From positions 2,234,501 to 2,298,500 of the forward strand of contig NZ_JAYKZY010000002.1 of NCBI RefSeq assembly GCF_035818615.1: a stretch of DNA of 64,000 nucleotides. The letters run 5' to 3'. The translations under genes were made by a program, and so were the position numbers. The DNA comes from Sphingobium sp. CR2-8. GTDB lineage: Bacteria; Pseudomonadota; Alphaproteobacteria; Sphingomonadales; Sphingomonadaceae. The notes below the pieces were generated by a model, which had not been told where the DNA came from, made no database searches, and worked only from the letters and a program-made list of their open reading frames with translations. Of this stretch, positions 1-11,830 are shown piece by piece; positions within the stretch are counted from its first letter, which is position 1; every line of letters starts with the position of its first letter.

Positions 1-336
1 CTTTTCGCGGGTTTCGCCTCGATCGGCCTAGGCGCGATCGGGGCGTTCCTGCCGCTGTTGCCGACCGTCCCGTTCATGATCCTCGCGGCCTTCTGCTTCG
101 CCCGGTCCAGCCCGCGACTGGAGGCCAAGCTGCTGGACCACAAGCATTTCGGCCCGCATATCCGCCGCTGGCGGGACCATGGCGCGATCAGCCGCCGGGG
201 CAAGAAAGCGGCGCTGGCCGCGTTCGCGTTCAGTGTGGTGCTGGCCCTGCTCTTTTCGCCATGGCCCTGGTTTCTGGTCCCGATCGCCGCCGCGTTGATC
301 GGGGGCAGTTGGATTTGGAGCCGACCGGAGCAGTAA
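1..336 (+). CDS. DUF454 (YbaN-like) inner-membrane protein, 5' end outside window
   Basis: The open frame runs in from base 1 and gives 111 residues of a small membrane protein. The visible part starts in a glycine-rich hydrophobic helix followed by the motif LPLLPTVPFM, then an aromatic/cysteine stretch (AAFCFARSSPR) and a basic loop (HKHFGPHIRRW). It ends with two closely spaced hydrophobic segments at about residues 72-105. This order is typical of the DUF454/YbaN family, whose biochemical role is unknown. Only the start codon and a few residues are missing. The gene converges on the PHB depolymerase, with a degenerate interspersed repeat between the two stops. Confidence 0.85.
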   Translation, partial: LFAGFASIGLGAIGAFLPLLPTVPFMILAAFCFARSSPRLEAKLLDHKHFGPHIRRWRDHGAISRRGKKAALAAFAFSVVLALLFSPWPWFLVPIAAALIGGSWIWSRPEQ

Positions 337-403
337 AGGCTGACCCCACCCGCCGGTCATGGACATTGACCACTCCAGCGACCCGTCTGCCCAACGCTAT
401 GGA

Positions 404-479
404 ATAGCAGAATGGGATGATGCTGACCTGTAGGCCTGCGAACAACGGGCTATAGGTTTCTATCCATGCAACTCGGTAT
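404..479 (-). repeat. MITE-like composite repeat, copy 1 (degenerate)
   Basis: Read on the minus strand, this 76-bp stretch has the same two ends as the copies at 27864-27955, 46526-46620 and 55740-55872: a left end ATACCGAGTTGCAT with AGAAACCTATAG, and a right end containing GGTCAGCATCATC. The central GC-rich hairpin of the other copies is eroded. The left end abuts the stop codon of the PHB depolymerase gene. Confidence 0.7.
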
Positions 480-1702
480 CAGTTCATCGCCAGGATCATG
501 TTCCGCACCTGGGGATAGACCTGCTTTTCCCATTTGCTGCCGGAAAAGACGCCATAATGGCCCACGCCCGGCTGGAGGTGATGGCGTTTCAGATGCGGCC
601 GCAATCCGGTGCACAACGCATGGGCCGCCGACGTCTGGCCGACTGCGCAGACATCGTCGCGTTCCCCCTCCACCGTCAGCAGCGCGGTGCTGTGAATGGC
701 ACCGGTATCGACCTTGCGACCGCGCACGGTCAGTTCGCCCTTGGCGAGCAAGGTCCGCTGGAACACCATATCGACGGTTTCCAGATAGAATTCCTTGGTC
801 ATGTCGAGGACCGCGAAATATTCCTGATAGAAGGATTTGATCTTGTCCGCCTCTTCCGCCTTGCCGTCGGCGAGCAGCTGGTACAGCTCGCGATGCTGCG
901 CGCCATGCCGCTCCATGTTCATCGACATGAAGGCCGACAATTGCAGGAAGCCCGGATAGACCTCCCGCCCGCGCCCGGCATAGCGGAACGGCACCGTTGA
1001 GATCAGATTCTCCTCGAACCATTCGATCGGCTTTTCGTTGGCCAGGTCGTTGACCGAAGTCGGCGCGGCGTTGGGATCGATCGGCCCGCCCATCAGCGTC
1101 ATCGACCGGGGCGTCGCTTTGTCCTTGTCCTCCGACATCAGGGCGACCGCCGCCATGGCGGGGACGCAGGGCTGGCATACCGACACCAGATGCGCGCCTT
1201 CGCCCAGTTCCTGCAGGAAGCGGATCACATAGTCGACATAGTCGTCGAAGCCGAAGCGCCCCGCCTCCAGCGGCACGTCCCGCGCATTTTTCCAATCGGT
1301 GATATAGACGTCATGATCGCGCAGCAGCGTTGCGACTGTGCTGCGCAACAGGGTGGAAAAATGGCCCGACATCGGCGCGACGACCAGCACCTTGGGCTGC
1401 GCGGCCTCCACTTCGTCCTTCACGAAATGCAGCAGGTCGCCGAAGGGCAGGTCTAGCGCGACCTCCTCCCGCACTGGCACCTGCGCGTTGCCGCTGGTGA
1501 CGCTGTCGATATTATAGGCGGGGCGCTTGTGCGTCAGCTTCGCGCCCTGGAACACGTCCATCATCGCGAACATGCGGCGCGGCATCGCCCAATCGGCCAC
1601 CGGTCCCATCTTGTCGCGCATGCCAAGAGCGATCTGCGCCCCGAAACGTGCCGGGGCCAGCATATCGTTCAAAGCCTGATAACCACTATACAGCATGCGC
1701 AT
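479..1702 (-). CDS. phaZ: intracellular polyhydroxyalkanoate (PHB) depolymerase
   Basis: The 407-residue product matches the intracellular PhaZ1-type depolymerases that hydrolyse stored poly-3-hydroxybutyrate granules. The nucleophile is a cysteine in a lipase-box-like motif (SVCQPC, near residue 176), as in the Ralstonia PhaZa1 family. A probable catalytic Asp lies in VEGERDD (near 349) and the His in GVGHYGVFSG (near 382). There is no signal peptide, consistent with action on cytoplasmic granules. I chose the ATG of MRMLYSGYQ because family members begin close to this motif. Another ATG lies two codons later and an in-frame upstream ATG at 1756 is possible. No phaC lies in the window. It is transcribed divergently from a glutathione transferase gene. 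Confidence 0.9.
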   Translation of the reverse strand: MRMLYSGYQALNDMLAPARFGAQIALGMRDKMGPVADWAMPRRMFAMMDVFQGAKLTHKRPAYNIDSVTSGNAQVPVREEVALDLPFGDLLHFVKDEVEAAQPKVLVVAPMSGHFSTLLRSTVATLLRDHDVYITDWKNARDVPLEAGRFGFDDYVDYVIRFLQELGEGAHLVSVCQPCVPAMAAVALMSEDKDKATPRSMTLMGGPIDPNAAPTSVNDLANEKPIEWFEENLISTVPFRYAGRGREVYPGFLQLSAFMSMNMERHGAQHRELYQLLADGKAEEADKIKSFYQEYFAVLDMTKEFYLETVDMVFQRTLLAKGELTVRGRKVDTGAIHSTALLTVEGERDDVCAVGQTSAAHALCTGLRPHLKRHHLQPGVGHYGVFSGSKWEKQVYPQVRNMILAMN

Positions 1703-1827
1703 GAGGGGGTTGGACCTTATTCTATTTCCGCGAACCGAATCGATATTATGATGCAACGCTATACATGCTTTTTATGTTGCACCGCATCATCATAAATGGG
1801 AGGTTTGCCCCAAAGCAGGAGAGTCCT

Positions 1828-2484
1828 ATGGCGGCCGCGATACTCACTCTGTCCAGCAAAAATTACTCGTCCTGGTCGCTGCGCGGCTGGCTGTTGTGCC
1901 GCCTTGCGGGGCTGAGGGTCGTGGAAAAGACGATCGCGCTGGACGACCCGGACAATAGGGCCGAACTGCTGCTGCTCTCCCCCTCCGTCCTGGTGCCGCG
2001 CCTGACGCATGAGGGTGCGAGCGTGTGGGACACGCTGGCGATCGCGGAATATCTGCACGAACTTTATCCCAATGTCGGCATGTACCCAGCCGATCGTATC
2101 GCCCGCGCCCATTGCCGGTCGGTGTCGGGGGAAATTCATTCAGGCTTCGCCAATCTGCGCTCCGCCCTGCCGATGAATTTGAAGGTACGCCATGCGCGCT
2201 TTCCGATCTTTTCCGGCGCAAAGCCGGATATCGAGCGGGTGGAAGCGATATGGGCCGAATGCCTGGACAGCTATGGCGGACCCTGGCTGTTCGGCGACGA
2301 ACCGACCGTCGCCGACGCCATGTTCGCCCCGGTGGCGCAGCGCTTCCTGACCTATGCCGTGCCTGTGTCGCAAAGGTCCGCCGCCTATTGCCAGACGATC
2401 AACAGCTGGGATCTAATGCGCGAATGGATAGAGGATGCCCGCGCCGAGCCGGACGAAATGATCGAACTGGAAACCGAGTTCTGA
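1828..2484 (+). CDS. glutathione S-transferase family protein
   Basis: A 218-residue two-domain GST. The N-terminal thioredoxin-like half carries SSKNYSSWSLRGW, a typical glutathione-site region with Ser/Tyr candidates, then VPRLTHEG with the cis-Pro and WDTLAIAEYL. The helical C-terminal half contains a substrate-binding-like region around FGDEPTVADAMFAP. The start is the ATG preceded by an AGGAG ribosome site; an upstream in-frame start at 1765 has no such site. It is a soluble cytoplasmic enzyme of unknown substrate. The divergent partner is phaZ, but no functional link is evident. Confidence 0.85.
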   Translation: MAAAILTLSSKNYSSWSLRGWLLCRLAGLRVVEKTIALDDPDNRAELLLLSPSVLVPRLTHEGASVWDTLAIAEYLHELYPNVGMYPADRIARAHCRSVSGEIHSGFANLRSALPMNLKVRHARFPIFSGAKPDIERVEAIWAECLDSYGGPWLFGDEPTVADAMFAPVAQRFLTYAVPVSQRSAAYCQTINSWDLMREWIEDARAEPDEMIELETEF

Positions 2485-2524
2485 ACGGTCTTTCCCGCCA
2501 GCCGTCCGGGGCTAGAGCGGAGGC

Positions 2525-4177
2525 ATGATCACACGCATCCTTGCCTTGGCCCTTGGGCTGACCGCCGTCCTTCCCGCTTCTGCCCAGACCACCGATCCCA
2601 AGCGGCTGGAGCAATCCGTCCGCACGCTGGCGTCCGACTTGTTCGAAGGACGCGCGCCCGGCACGATCGGTGAAGAGCGGACTATCGGCTATCTGGTCGC
2701 CCGCTTCGAGCAACTAGGGCTGGAGCCGGGCGGGCCGGACGGGCAATGGGTGCAGACGGTGCCGCTGCTCCACACCCGCCTGGGTCAGGCGCAGGGATTG
2801 CAGATCGCGCAGAATGGCGCGGCCACGCCCTGGACTTTCGGCAACCAAGTCTATCTGTCCACGCTCCAGCCCAAGGACAAGGTCGCCGTCGCCAACGCGC
2901 CGCTGGTCTTCGTGGGCTATGGCGTATCCGCGCCCGAACGGGGCTGGGACGATTTCAAGGGCGTGGACTTAAAAGGCAAGGTTGCCGTCTTCCTGATCAA
3001 CGACCCGGATTTCGAGGCGGCCAGGGGCGAAGACCCGTTCGGCAAGTTCGGCGGCAAGACGATAACCTATTATGGCCGCTGGACCTACAAGTTCGAGGAG
3101 GCGGCCCGGCGCGGGGCAATCGGCGCGCTGATCGTCCATGACACGCCGGGCGCAGGCTATGGTTGGAACGTCGTCGTCAGCCCTGGCGGCGAGAATTACG
3201 ACCTCGTCCGGCCCGCCGACAAGCTGACCAGTTTGCAGGTGCAGGGCTGGGTCGAGGGCGATGCCGCGACGAAACTCTTTGCCGGGGCGGGTCAGGATCT
3301 GGGCGCGTTGCGCAAACAGGCGCGATCGGCGACGTTCAAGCCGGTGGCGTTGAAGGGCGCAACCTTTTCCGCCGCTTTCCCGGTCACGCAGGAAGTCGTG
3401 CAGAGCGCCAACGTCCTGGCCCGCATTCCGGGCGCCAAGCGTCCCGACGAAACGGTCATCTATGGTGCGCATTGGGACGCCTATGGCAAGGGCAAGCCCG
3501 ACGCGCAGGGCCGCATCTACCGCGCGGGGGCGAACGACGACGCGCTGGGCATCGCGGGCCTGTTCGAAATCGCCCGCGCGTTGAAGGCCGCGCCGGCGCC
3601 GAATTGCTCAGTCGTGTTCGCCGCCTGGACGGCGGAGGAGCGCGGGTTGCTCGGCTCCGAACATTATGCGCAGAACCCGGTCTATCCGATCGACAAGACC
3701 GTCGCGAACCTGACCATCGACGTGCTCCAGACCGGCGGCAAGGCGAAGGACGTCATCCTGATCGGCAAGGGGCAGAACAGCCTTGAAGATGATCTGGCCA
3801 GGTTCGCGAGCAAGCAGGGTCGCGTCATCACGCAGGAGAGCCTGCCCGAACGGGGCCTGTTCTACCGCGCCGACCATTTTTCCATGGCCAAGCGCGGCGT
3901 GCCCGTGCTGCTGATGATGGGGCTGGCGGGCGCGTCCGATCTGGTCGAGGGTGGCCGCGCCGCCGGGCAGGCGTGGATCGATGCCTATACCGGCACATGC
4001 TATCATCAGGCCTGCGACGCGGTGGACGACACATGGAAGCTGGACGGGGCGGCGCAGGACGTGGACCTGATGCTCAACATCGGCCGCGACCTCGCCAATT
4101 CGACGCGCTGGCCGCAATGGAAGGCCGGATCGGAGTTCAAGGCGGTGCGGGACAAGAGCGCGGCGGCGCGGAAGTAA
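2525..4177 (+). CDS. M28 family zinc aminopeptidase, exported
   Basis: The 550-residue protein opens with a Sec signal peptide ending in ASAQ near residue 20. A protease-associated (PA) domain occupies roughly residues 80-280. The M28 catalytic domain follows, with zinc ligands and catalytic residues visible in order: GAHWD (His 316), GANDDA (Asp 338), TAEERG (Glu 371/372), TIDV (Asp 399) and RADHF (His near 455). These features predict a periplasmic or secreted metallo-aminopeptidase acting on peptide N-termini. It is a single gene convergent with the alpha-galactosidase; a strong palindrome between the two stops may act as a two-way terminator. Confidence 0.9.
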   Translation: MITRILALALGLTAVLPASAQTTDPKRLEQSVRTLASDLFEGRAPGTIGEERTIGYLVARFEQLGLEPGGPDGQWVQTVPLLHTRLGQAQGLQIAQNGAATPWTFGNQVYLSTLQPKDKVAVANAPLVFVGYGVSAPERGWDDFKGVDLKGKVAVFLINDPDFEAARGEDPFGKFGGKTITYYGRWTYKFEEAARRGAIGALIVHDTPGAGYGWNVVVSPGGENYDLVRPADKLTSLQVQGWVEGDAATKLFAGAGQDLGALRKQARSATFKPVALKGATFSAAFPVTQEVVQSANVLARIPGAKRPDETVIYGAHWDAYGKGKPDAQGRIYRAGANDDALGIAGLFEIARALKAAPAPNCSVVFAAWTAEERGLLGSEHYAQNPVYPIDKTVANLTIDVLQTGGKAKDVILIGKGQNSLEDDLARFASKQGRVITQESLPERGLFYRADHFSMAKRGVPVLLMMGLAGASDLVEGGRAAGQAWIDAYTGTCYHQACDAVDDTWKLDGAAQDVDLMLNIGRDLANSTRWPQWKAGSEFKAVRDKSAAARK

Positions 4178-4209
4178 GGTGGGTCGCCAGGTTACTACCT
4201 AAATACATT

Positions 4210-4275
4210 GTTCCCCGGCGCAGGCCGGGGTCCAGATCAGCGTTTGCAACTGGGCCCCGGCCTGCGCCGGGGAAC
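4210..4275. repeat. REP-type palindrome, family A copy
   Basis: Two arms of about 25 bp (core CCCCGGC-gcag-GCCGGGG and its mirror) face each other across about 16 bp, between two convergent genes. The same element recurs at 20526-20591 and, in shorter form, at 55888-55917 and inside the composite repeats. Confidence 0.85.
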
Positions 4276-4292
4276 AGTTTTGCTACAACTGG

Positions 4293-5648
4293 TCAACCCA
4301 ACCGATATAGCGCACTGCCATGCGGCGGCAGGGTTGCGGTGACCCGTTCCGCCGCCCGCCCCAGCGCCTTGCCTGCCCACAGGTCGTGCACCGCCACCGG
4401 TCCGCTGATGCCCAGATCGCGGAGCTTTACGCCAACCTCCCGCGCCTTGTCGCCGGTGTTGAACAGCGCGACATAGCGATCCGCGCTCCCCTCCGCCTTG
4501 GCCGACCAGAGGCGCATGCCGTCTGCCACGAAATGCGGACGATTGTCGTGGCTTACCTGATTGACCGCCAGCACAGCGCGATTGGTGAGCAGCGCCAGCG
4601 TCGGCGCATCCAGATGGCGCAGGTCGCCACCCATGATGAGCGGGGATCGCGCGATCGCCCAGAGCGTCATCAACGTCTTCTGCTCGTCGGGCGTGAAACG
4701 CGTGTCCCGTTCGCCCAGCGCCAGTCGGCCGAGCGGCAGCATGTCCGCGTCGGGCCATGACCCCGGCCCGCGATAGGGCGTCCAGTTTTCCAGCCGGGTG
4801 AACTGCGCCTCCAGCATGGCCCAGTCGTCCCAGAAATCGTCGGAAATGCGCCACATCTGCGCATATTTGCGCACATGGTCGCCGCGTATCACCGGCGTTT
4901 CGCCCGGCGACAGGCTGAGGATGATGGCTCGGCCGGTGCCGACGATCGCCTTGTGCGCCGCCTCGATCTCCGGCGCGTGCGCGTCGTATGGGCGGCTCAT
5001 ATCGTCCATCTTGACGAAATCGACGCCCCAGTCGGCATAGAGCTGGAAGATGCTGTCATAATAGGCCTGCGCGCCGGGCTTCGTCATGTCGACGCCGTAC
5101 ATGTCGGGGTTCCAGGAGCAGATGCTGCCCTTGTCCGCGATGTCGGCGGCGCGATAGCGGGTGCCCTTGATCGGCAGGTTCGCCTCCACCGCCGCGCGCG
5201 GGATGCCGCGCATGACGTGGATGCCGAATTGCATGCCCAATGCGTGGACCTGGCTGGCGAGCGCGGTGAAGCCTTTGCCACCGGCGCTGGAGGGGAAGCG
5301 ATTGGGGGCCGGGATCATCCGGCCGAAGCCGTCCATCGCGGGTTTGGGCCTGGCATTGTAGGTGTAGCTGGACGCGTCGGGTTCATACCATTGGATGTCG
5401 ACGGTGAAGATGTCGTAGCCGAAGGGCAGCAGCTTTTCCGCCATGATGCTAGCGGTTTCGCGCGCCTGCGCTTCGGTGATGGTGGTGGCGAAACTGTTCC
5501 AGCTGTTCCAGCCCATCGGCGGACGGGGCGCCAGTAGTGCGCCCTTCCCGGCTGCCGTTTTCGTTGCGCCTGCGCGCGCCGTACCAGCGGCCGCAAGCCC
5601 TGCCATGCCGCCCGCAATCATATCGCGGCGGCTCGCTTTCCAGTTCAT
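4293..5648 (-). CDS. alpha-galactosidase, glycoside hydrolase family 27
   Basis: The protein of about 451 residues has an N-terminal Tat-like signal (SRRDMIAGG followed by a hydrophobic stretch and TARA) and so is probably exported folded. The GH27 hallmark MGWNSWNSF is at about residues 45-53. The nucleophile aspartate is in DFVKMDD (near 215) and the acid/base aspartate is probably in WRISDDFWDDW (near 280). A C-terminal beta-sandwich follows. It should release terminal alpha-galactose from oligosaccharides. The ATG of MNWKASRRD was chosen; another ATG is three codons upstream. No carbohydrate transport genes adjoin it. Confidence 0.9.
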   Translation of the reverse strand: MNWKASRRDMIAGGMAGLAAAGTARAGATKTAAGKGALLAPRPPMGWNSWNSFATTITEAQARETASIMAEKLLPFGYDIFTVDIQWYEPDASSYTYNARPKPAMDGFGRMIPAPNRFPSSAGGKGFTALASQVHALGMQFGIHVMRGIPRAAVEANLPIKGTRYRAADIADKGSICSWNPDMYGVDMTKPGAQAYYDSIFQLYADWGVDFVKMDDMSRPYDAHAPEIEAAHKAIVGTGRAIILSLSPGETPVIRGDHVRKYAQMWRISDDFWDDWAMLEAQFTRLENWTPYRGPGSWPDADMLPLGRLALGERDTRFTPDEQKTLMTLWAIARSPLIMGGDLRHLDAPTLALLTNRAVLAVNQVSHDNRPHFVADGMRLWSAKAEGSADRYVALFNTGDKAREVGVKLRDLGISGPVAVHDLWAGKALGRAAERVTATLPPHGSALYRLG

Positions 5649-5708
5649 CTTCGTCATTTGTCAGAGTTAATAGCAACGGCGCGGAGAGATCAACCCGTAC
5701 CGGTCGTA

Positions 5709-6410
5709 TCAGGCTTTAATCCCCGCCAGCCATTCCCCGATCATCGCGCGTCCGGCCGCGACGGCGGCAGGCCCGTGGGCGTCATGATCCCGGCGCAGGG
5801 CAAGGCCGCATTGGCGCGCGACGTCCAGGTCCGCCCAGAAATGGGTCAGCCAATCCTCGAACCGTGGGTCTTCCCCCATTTCCGCATGAAATTGCAGGGC
5901 CAAGAGGTTCGGGCCGCGCCGGAATGCCTGATGGGCATAGCGATGGGTGGAGGCGAGCAGTTCGACATTGTCGGGCAGGTCGAACGTGTCGCTGTGCCAA
6001 TGGAGGATCGGCACGCCGTCGATATGGCGCAGCGGCGATTCCGTGCCCGCGTCGTTCACGCTGACGGGCGCGAAGCCCAGTTCCATATGGCCGCCGGGAT
6101 AGACCCGCGCGCCCAGCGCCGCCGCGATCATCTGGCTGCCCAGGCACACGCCCAGCGTCGGGCGATCCGCCGCCAGCCGCGCGGCCAGCTTTGCGATCTG
6201 GATCGGTATCCAGGGATGGATGTCCTGTTCGTAGACGCCCATCGGCCCGCCCATCATGATGAGCAGGTCGGGATCGCACAGGTCGACATCCGCGAAGTCG
6301 GGGCTGGCGACATCGACACGGTCGATATGATAGCCCGCCGCCTCGATCGGTTGGAGATAGCCTGCCGCACCTTCGCGCGGGACATGACGGACGATCAACG
6401 CTCTCTTCAT
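5709..6410 (-). CDS. class I glutamine amidotransferase-like protein
   Basis: A 233-residue stand-alone type 1 glutamine amidotransferase domain. The nucleophile Cys lies in the elbow GVCLGSQ and the His/Glu pair in LQFHAEMGE near the C-terminus. Family members hydrolyse glutamine or gamma-glutamyl compounds, as GMP synthase GATase-like or gamma-glutamyl-GABA hydrolase-like enzymes; the substrate cannot be read from the sequence. The start ATG (MKRALIVRHV) was chosen because the family begins with this beta strand. The upstream in-frame extension is low-complexity and unlikely to be coding. The gene lies downstream of acnA but behind its terminator. Confidence 0.85.
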   Translation of the reverse strand: MKRALIVRHVPREGAAGYLQPIEAAGYHIDRVDVASPDFADVDLCDPDLLIMMGGPMGVYEQDIHPWIPIQIAKLAARLAADRPTLGVCLGSQMIAAALGARVYPGGHMELGFAPVSVNDAGTESPLRHIDGVPILHWHSDTFDLPDNVELLASTHRYAHQAFRRGPNLLALQFHAEMGEDPRFEDWLTHFWADLDVARQCGLALRRDHDAHGPAAVAAGRAMIGEWLAGIKA

Positions 6411-6541
6411 TGCTGAGCAGGACGCTAGACAATCATGCGGCCGACCGCCACCCCAGCCTTTCTTGCCCGGCCGCAACCGCCGCTATCGCGCGGCGGGAAA
6501 CAGGAAAAGAGACAGCGAAATGGACAATAGTAGCGCCATAT

Positions 6542-6573
6542 AAAAACGGCCCCTTCCGTTGCCAGAAGGAGCC
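6542..6573 (-). terminator. Rho-independent terminator of acnA
   Basis: On the minus strand a 9-bp stem (GGCTCCTTC / GAAGGGGCC, one G-T pair) with an 8-nt loop is followed by a T run, about 30 nt past the acnA stop. Confidence 0.8.
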
Positions 6574-6605
6574 ATTTTATTCTATAAATTCAATATGTTA
6601 TGCGA

Positions 6606-9275
<2,670 letters not shown>

Positions 9276-9516
9276 AAGATGTGCGTCTCCTCGCATGGCG
9301 CTTCGGCCAGAGGATGAACGCAATTCCACCAGTGTCTCGCCGGACCGTGATAGACGACCGGTCGGCAAGGTGGCGAACAAGCGCCCCAACCAGTGGTCGA
9401 AGCAGGTATGTCCCGATGCTGCGGTGCCATACAGATTGGGGCTGGCAAGTCAAATGGACAAACCAGCCGAACGATCCTTTATTTCCGTCATTTTCTGTTG
9501 CTGACAATGGTTCGCA

Positions 9517-9541
9517 GGAAACCAATGGCGCGTGATACGTT
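9517..9541 (+). promoter_or_regulatory. possible EcfG-type stress promoter (weak)
   Basis: GGAAA, 16 nt, then CGTT, ending 29 nt before the ATG of the small zinc-ribbon gene. The -35 differs from the EcfG consensus GGAAC at one base, so this is tentative. Confidence 0.35.
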
Positions 9542-9570
9542 TAGGATGTGCAACAAGGGGACATCCAGCC

Positions 9571-9801
9571 ATGACTGCGACCAGTTCAGGTGCCGCCGAA
9601 CGATCTTCCGTCCATGTGCTGGCCTATCGCCCTGGGCGCGCGGCCGCCTGCCCCGACTGTGGCGAACGCCAGTGGATCGTGGGGCGGGTGATGGCCGAGT
9701 GCGCCTGTTGCGAAGCCGTTCTGCCGATCGATCTTAGCTATCGGGGCTGGAGTGGCGCGGTGGTTCAGCCTGTGGTGCTGGAGCCGTTCCCGATCAGCTG
9801 A
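9571..9801 (+). CDS. small protein with two CxxC pairs (zinc-ribbon-like), function unknown
   Basis: A 76-residue protein with CPDC near residue 28 and CACC near 46, followed by a short acidic/hydrophobic tail. The paired cysteines suggest a structural zinc ribbon. I do not recognise a named family. The ATG at 9571 follows a purine-rich GGGGA. A GGAAA-N16-CGTT sequence upstream resembles an EcfG promoter, which would make it part of the stress regulon. It is divergent from acnA and convergent with the DUF885 gene only 6 bp away. Confidence 0.7.
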   Translation: MTATSSGAAERSSVHVLAYRPGRAAACPDCGERQWIVGRVMAECACCEAVLPIDLSYRGWSGAVVQPVVLEPFPIS

Positions 9802-9807
9802 CGCCGG

Positions 9808-11580
9808 TCAGGCGCGCGCCTTTTCCGCCGCGATCCATGCGTCGATCTGGCTTTCCAGCACCGTCAGCGGCACCGCGCCCTGCGAAAGGACCGCGTCGTG
9901 GAAGCGGCGCAGGTCGAACTTGGCACCCAGCGCCTCCTCCGCCTTCGCCCGCAGCGCTCGGATCCTGATCTCCCCCAGCTTGTAGCCCAGCGCCTGGCCC
10001 GGCCAGCTGATGTAGCGATTGACCTCCGCATCAATGTTCGCGGCGCTGAGCGCGCTGTTGCTTTGCATGAAGGCGACCGCCTTGGCCTTGTCCCAGCCCT
10101 TGGCGTGGATGCCGGTATCGACCACGAGGCGGCAGGCGCGCCACATTTCGTAGGACAGGCGGCCCATCATCTTTTCAGGCGTGTCGTAAAGGCCCATCTC
10201 CTCCCCCAGATATTCGGTGTAGAGCGCCCAGCCCTCCACATAGGCGGTGAAGCTCGCCAGATATTTGCGGAACGGGGGCAGCGGCAATTCCTGTTGCAGC
10301 GCGATCTGGTTGTGATGGCCGGGCACCGCTTCATGCGCGGTCAGCGCGGGCAGTTCCCAATAGGGGCGCTGGTCCAGTTTGGACGTGTTGACGAAATAGG
10401 TGCCCGATATTCCGCTTTCGGGCGCACCGGGCATATAATAAGCGGTGGTGGTCCCTTCCGCTTCGGCGGCAGGAATGGCTTTGAGGCCATAGGGCAGGCG
10501 CGGCAATGTGCCGAAATAGCGGGGCAGCAACCCGTCTATCGCCTTGGCCTGGCGCGCGGCGACCCGCAGCAGCTCCTCTGGCGTCCTGGCATAATAGGAC
10601 GGATCGGTGCGCAGATGCCGGATATAGGCGGCGCGGCTGGGATAGCCCGCTTGGGCCGCGATGGCGTCCATCCGCTTGCCGATGCGCGCGACTTCATCCA
10701 GGCCGATCTTGTGTATTTGATCGGGCGTCAGGTCGGTGGTCGTATGCGCCTTTACGCGCGACGCGTACCAGGCCGCGCCGCCGGGTAAGGCGGACGCACT
10801 GTCGCTCTTGCGGCAATGGGGCAGATAGTCCTGCACGAACAGATCCTGCCATTTGCGATATTCGGGCGTCAGGACGTCGCGGATGATCGTCACCGCCTGC
10901 GCCTGCATCGCGGTCCAGTCGGCATCGCTGATGTCGCGGGGCCTGGTCCGCTTGAACGGTTCGTAGAAGCGCGTGTCCTGCGGCTTGCCATCGACGATGC
11001 CGCCGATCGTCCCGGCATAATTTTGCAGAACCGAGCAGGGCTGGACATAGCCGCCCTCGATCGCCTGTCGCGTGATCGCAAGCGCGTCGCCATTCAGCTT
11101 GGGATAAAGCGACAGGCGCTTGAGATAGCTGGCATAGTCGGCGCGATTGTAGAAGGGCAGGCCGTCGGCCATGCCGGAAAAGCCCTGATGCCAGCCATAA
11201 TAGCTGGTGAAGAGCATCAGCCGTTCGGCCTGATGGCTGTCGCCTTCGATATCGTCGCGCAGCATCCAGAGCAGTACGTCGCGGTTCACGCGGTCGGCGT
11301 TGTCGAGCTGCTGTTCCGGCACCGCTTGCAGGCGGGTAGCGAAGGCGCGCTCCGCCCTGACCTGCGCATCGCGGGCGGCGAGCGACATGTCGGCTATCTG
11401 GTCATCATAATCGCGCACGCCGCGCGCTGTCGCCTCTACCGGGTGGGTGGACAGATACCAGGCCCAGTGGTCGTCCATGACCTTGGCCAGTTGATCGTGG
11501 GCGGTGGTTTGCGGCGGCGTCTGGGCATGCACCAAAGCGGGCGTGGCGACGGCGAGGAACAGGGAAAGAATCTTACGCAT
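9808..11580 (-). CDS. DUF885 family protein, exported, putative metallopeptidase-like
   Basis: The 590-residue protein starts with a signal peptide (MRKILSLFLAVATPALVHA). The diagnostic DUF885 motif HEAVPGHH lies in the C-terminal half, with a downstream conserved WALYTEYLGEEMG helix. The HExxxGHH arrangement resembles metalloprotease zinc sites, and the family is thought to contain carboxypeptidase-like enzymes, but activity is not established here. The ATG at 11580 is preferred over one 30 bp upstream because the signal peptide begins there. No operon partner is apparent. Confidence 0.85.
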   Translation of the reverse strand: MRKILSLFLAVATPALVHAQTPPQTTAHDQLAKVMDDHWAWYLSTHPVEATARGVRDYDDQIADMSLAARDAQVRAERAFATRLQAVPEQQLDNADRVNRDVLLWMLRDDIEGDSHQAERLMLFTSYYGWHQGFSGMADGLPFYNRADYASYLKRLSLYPKLNGDALAITRQAIEGGYVQPCSVLQNYAGTIGGIVDGKPQDTRFYEPFKRTRPRDISDADWTAMQAQAVTIIRDVLTPEYRKWQDLFVQDYLPHCRKSDSASALPGGAAWYASRVKAHTTTDLTPDQIHKIGLDEVARIGKRMDAIAAQAGYPSRAAYIRHLRTDPSYYARTPEELLRVAARQAKAIDGLLPRYFGTLPRLPYGLKAIPAAEAEGTTTAYYMPGAPESGISGTYFVNTSKLDQRPYWELPALTAHEAVPGHHNQIALQQELPLPPFRKYLASFTAYVEGWALYTEYLGEEMGLYDTPEKMMGRLSYEMWRACRLVVDTGIHAKGWDKAKAVAFMQSNSALSAANIDAEVNRYISWPGQALGYKLGEIRIRALRAKAEEALGAKFDLRRFHDAVLSQGAVPLTVLESQIDAWIAAEKARA

Positions 11581-11622
11581 GGGCGCAATGATTCGCGCGT
11601 CCGGCGGCATTTGGCAAGACGC

Positions 11623-11826
11623 TCAGGCGGCGGCCACGCCTTCGGCCTCCACGATGTTGTCGCCCGCGTAAAAGCCGCGCACCCGCACTCGCTTTTCGAC
11701 ATGATCGACGGGGACGCGCAGCAGGACTAGGCGATAGCTGCCGCCCAGATCGCGCTGGAGCAGGAAACCGGCTTCGTCGCGCAGCAACCTGCCCGTTTCG
11801 TCCACGCCAGCGCCGATCTGTGTCAT
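11623..11826 (-). CDS. small conserved hypothetical protein (possibly DUF5818)
   Basis: A 67-residue soluble protein. The sequence (LLRDEAGFLLQRDLGG, then VPVDHVEKRVRVRGFYAG) looks like a single small beta-rich domain. I associate it loosely with DUF5818 proteins of sphingomonads but cannot confirm that. It begins 4 nt after the DUF1328 stop, so the two are almost certainly co-transcribed from the EcfG-type promoter at 12058-12082. This suggests a general stress role. Function unknown. Confidence 0.7.
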   Translation of the reverse strand: MTQIGAGVDETGRLLRDEAGFLLQRDLGGSYRLVLLRVPVDHVEKRVRVRGFYAGDNIVEAEGVAAA

Positions 11827-11830
11827 GGCG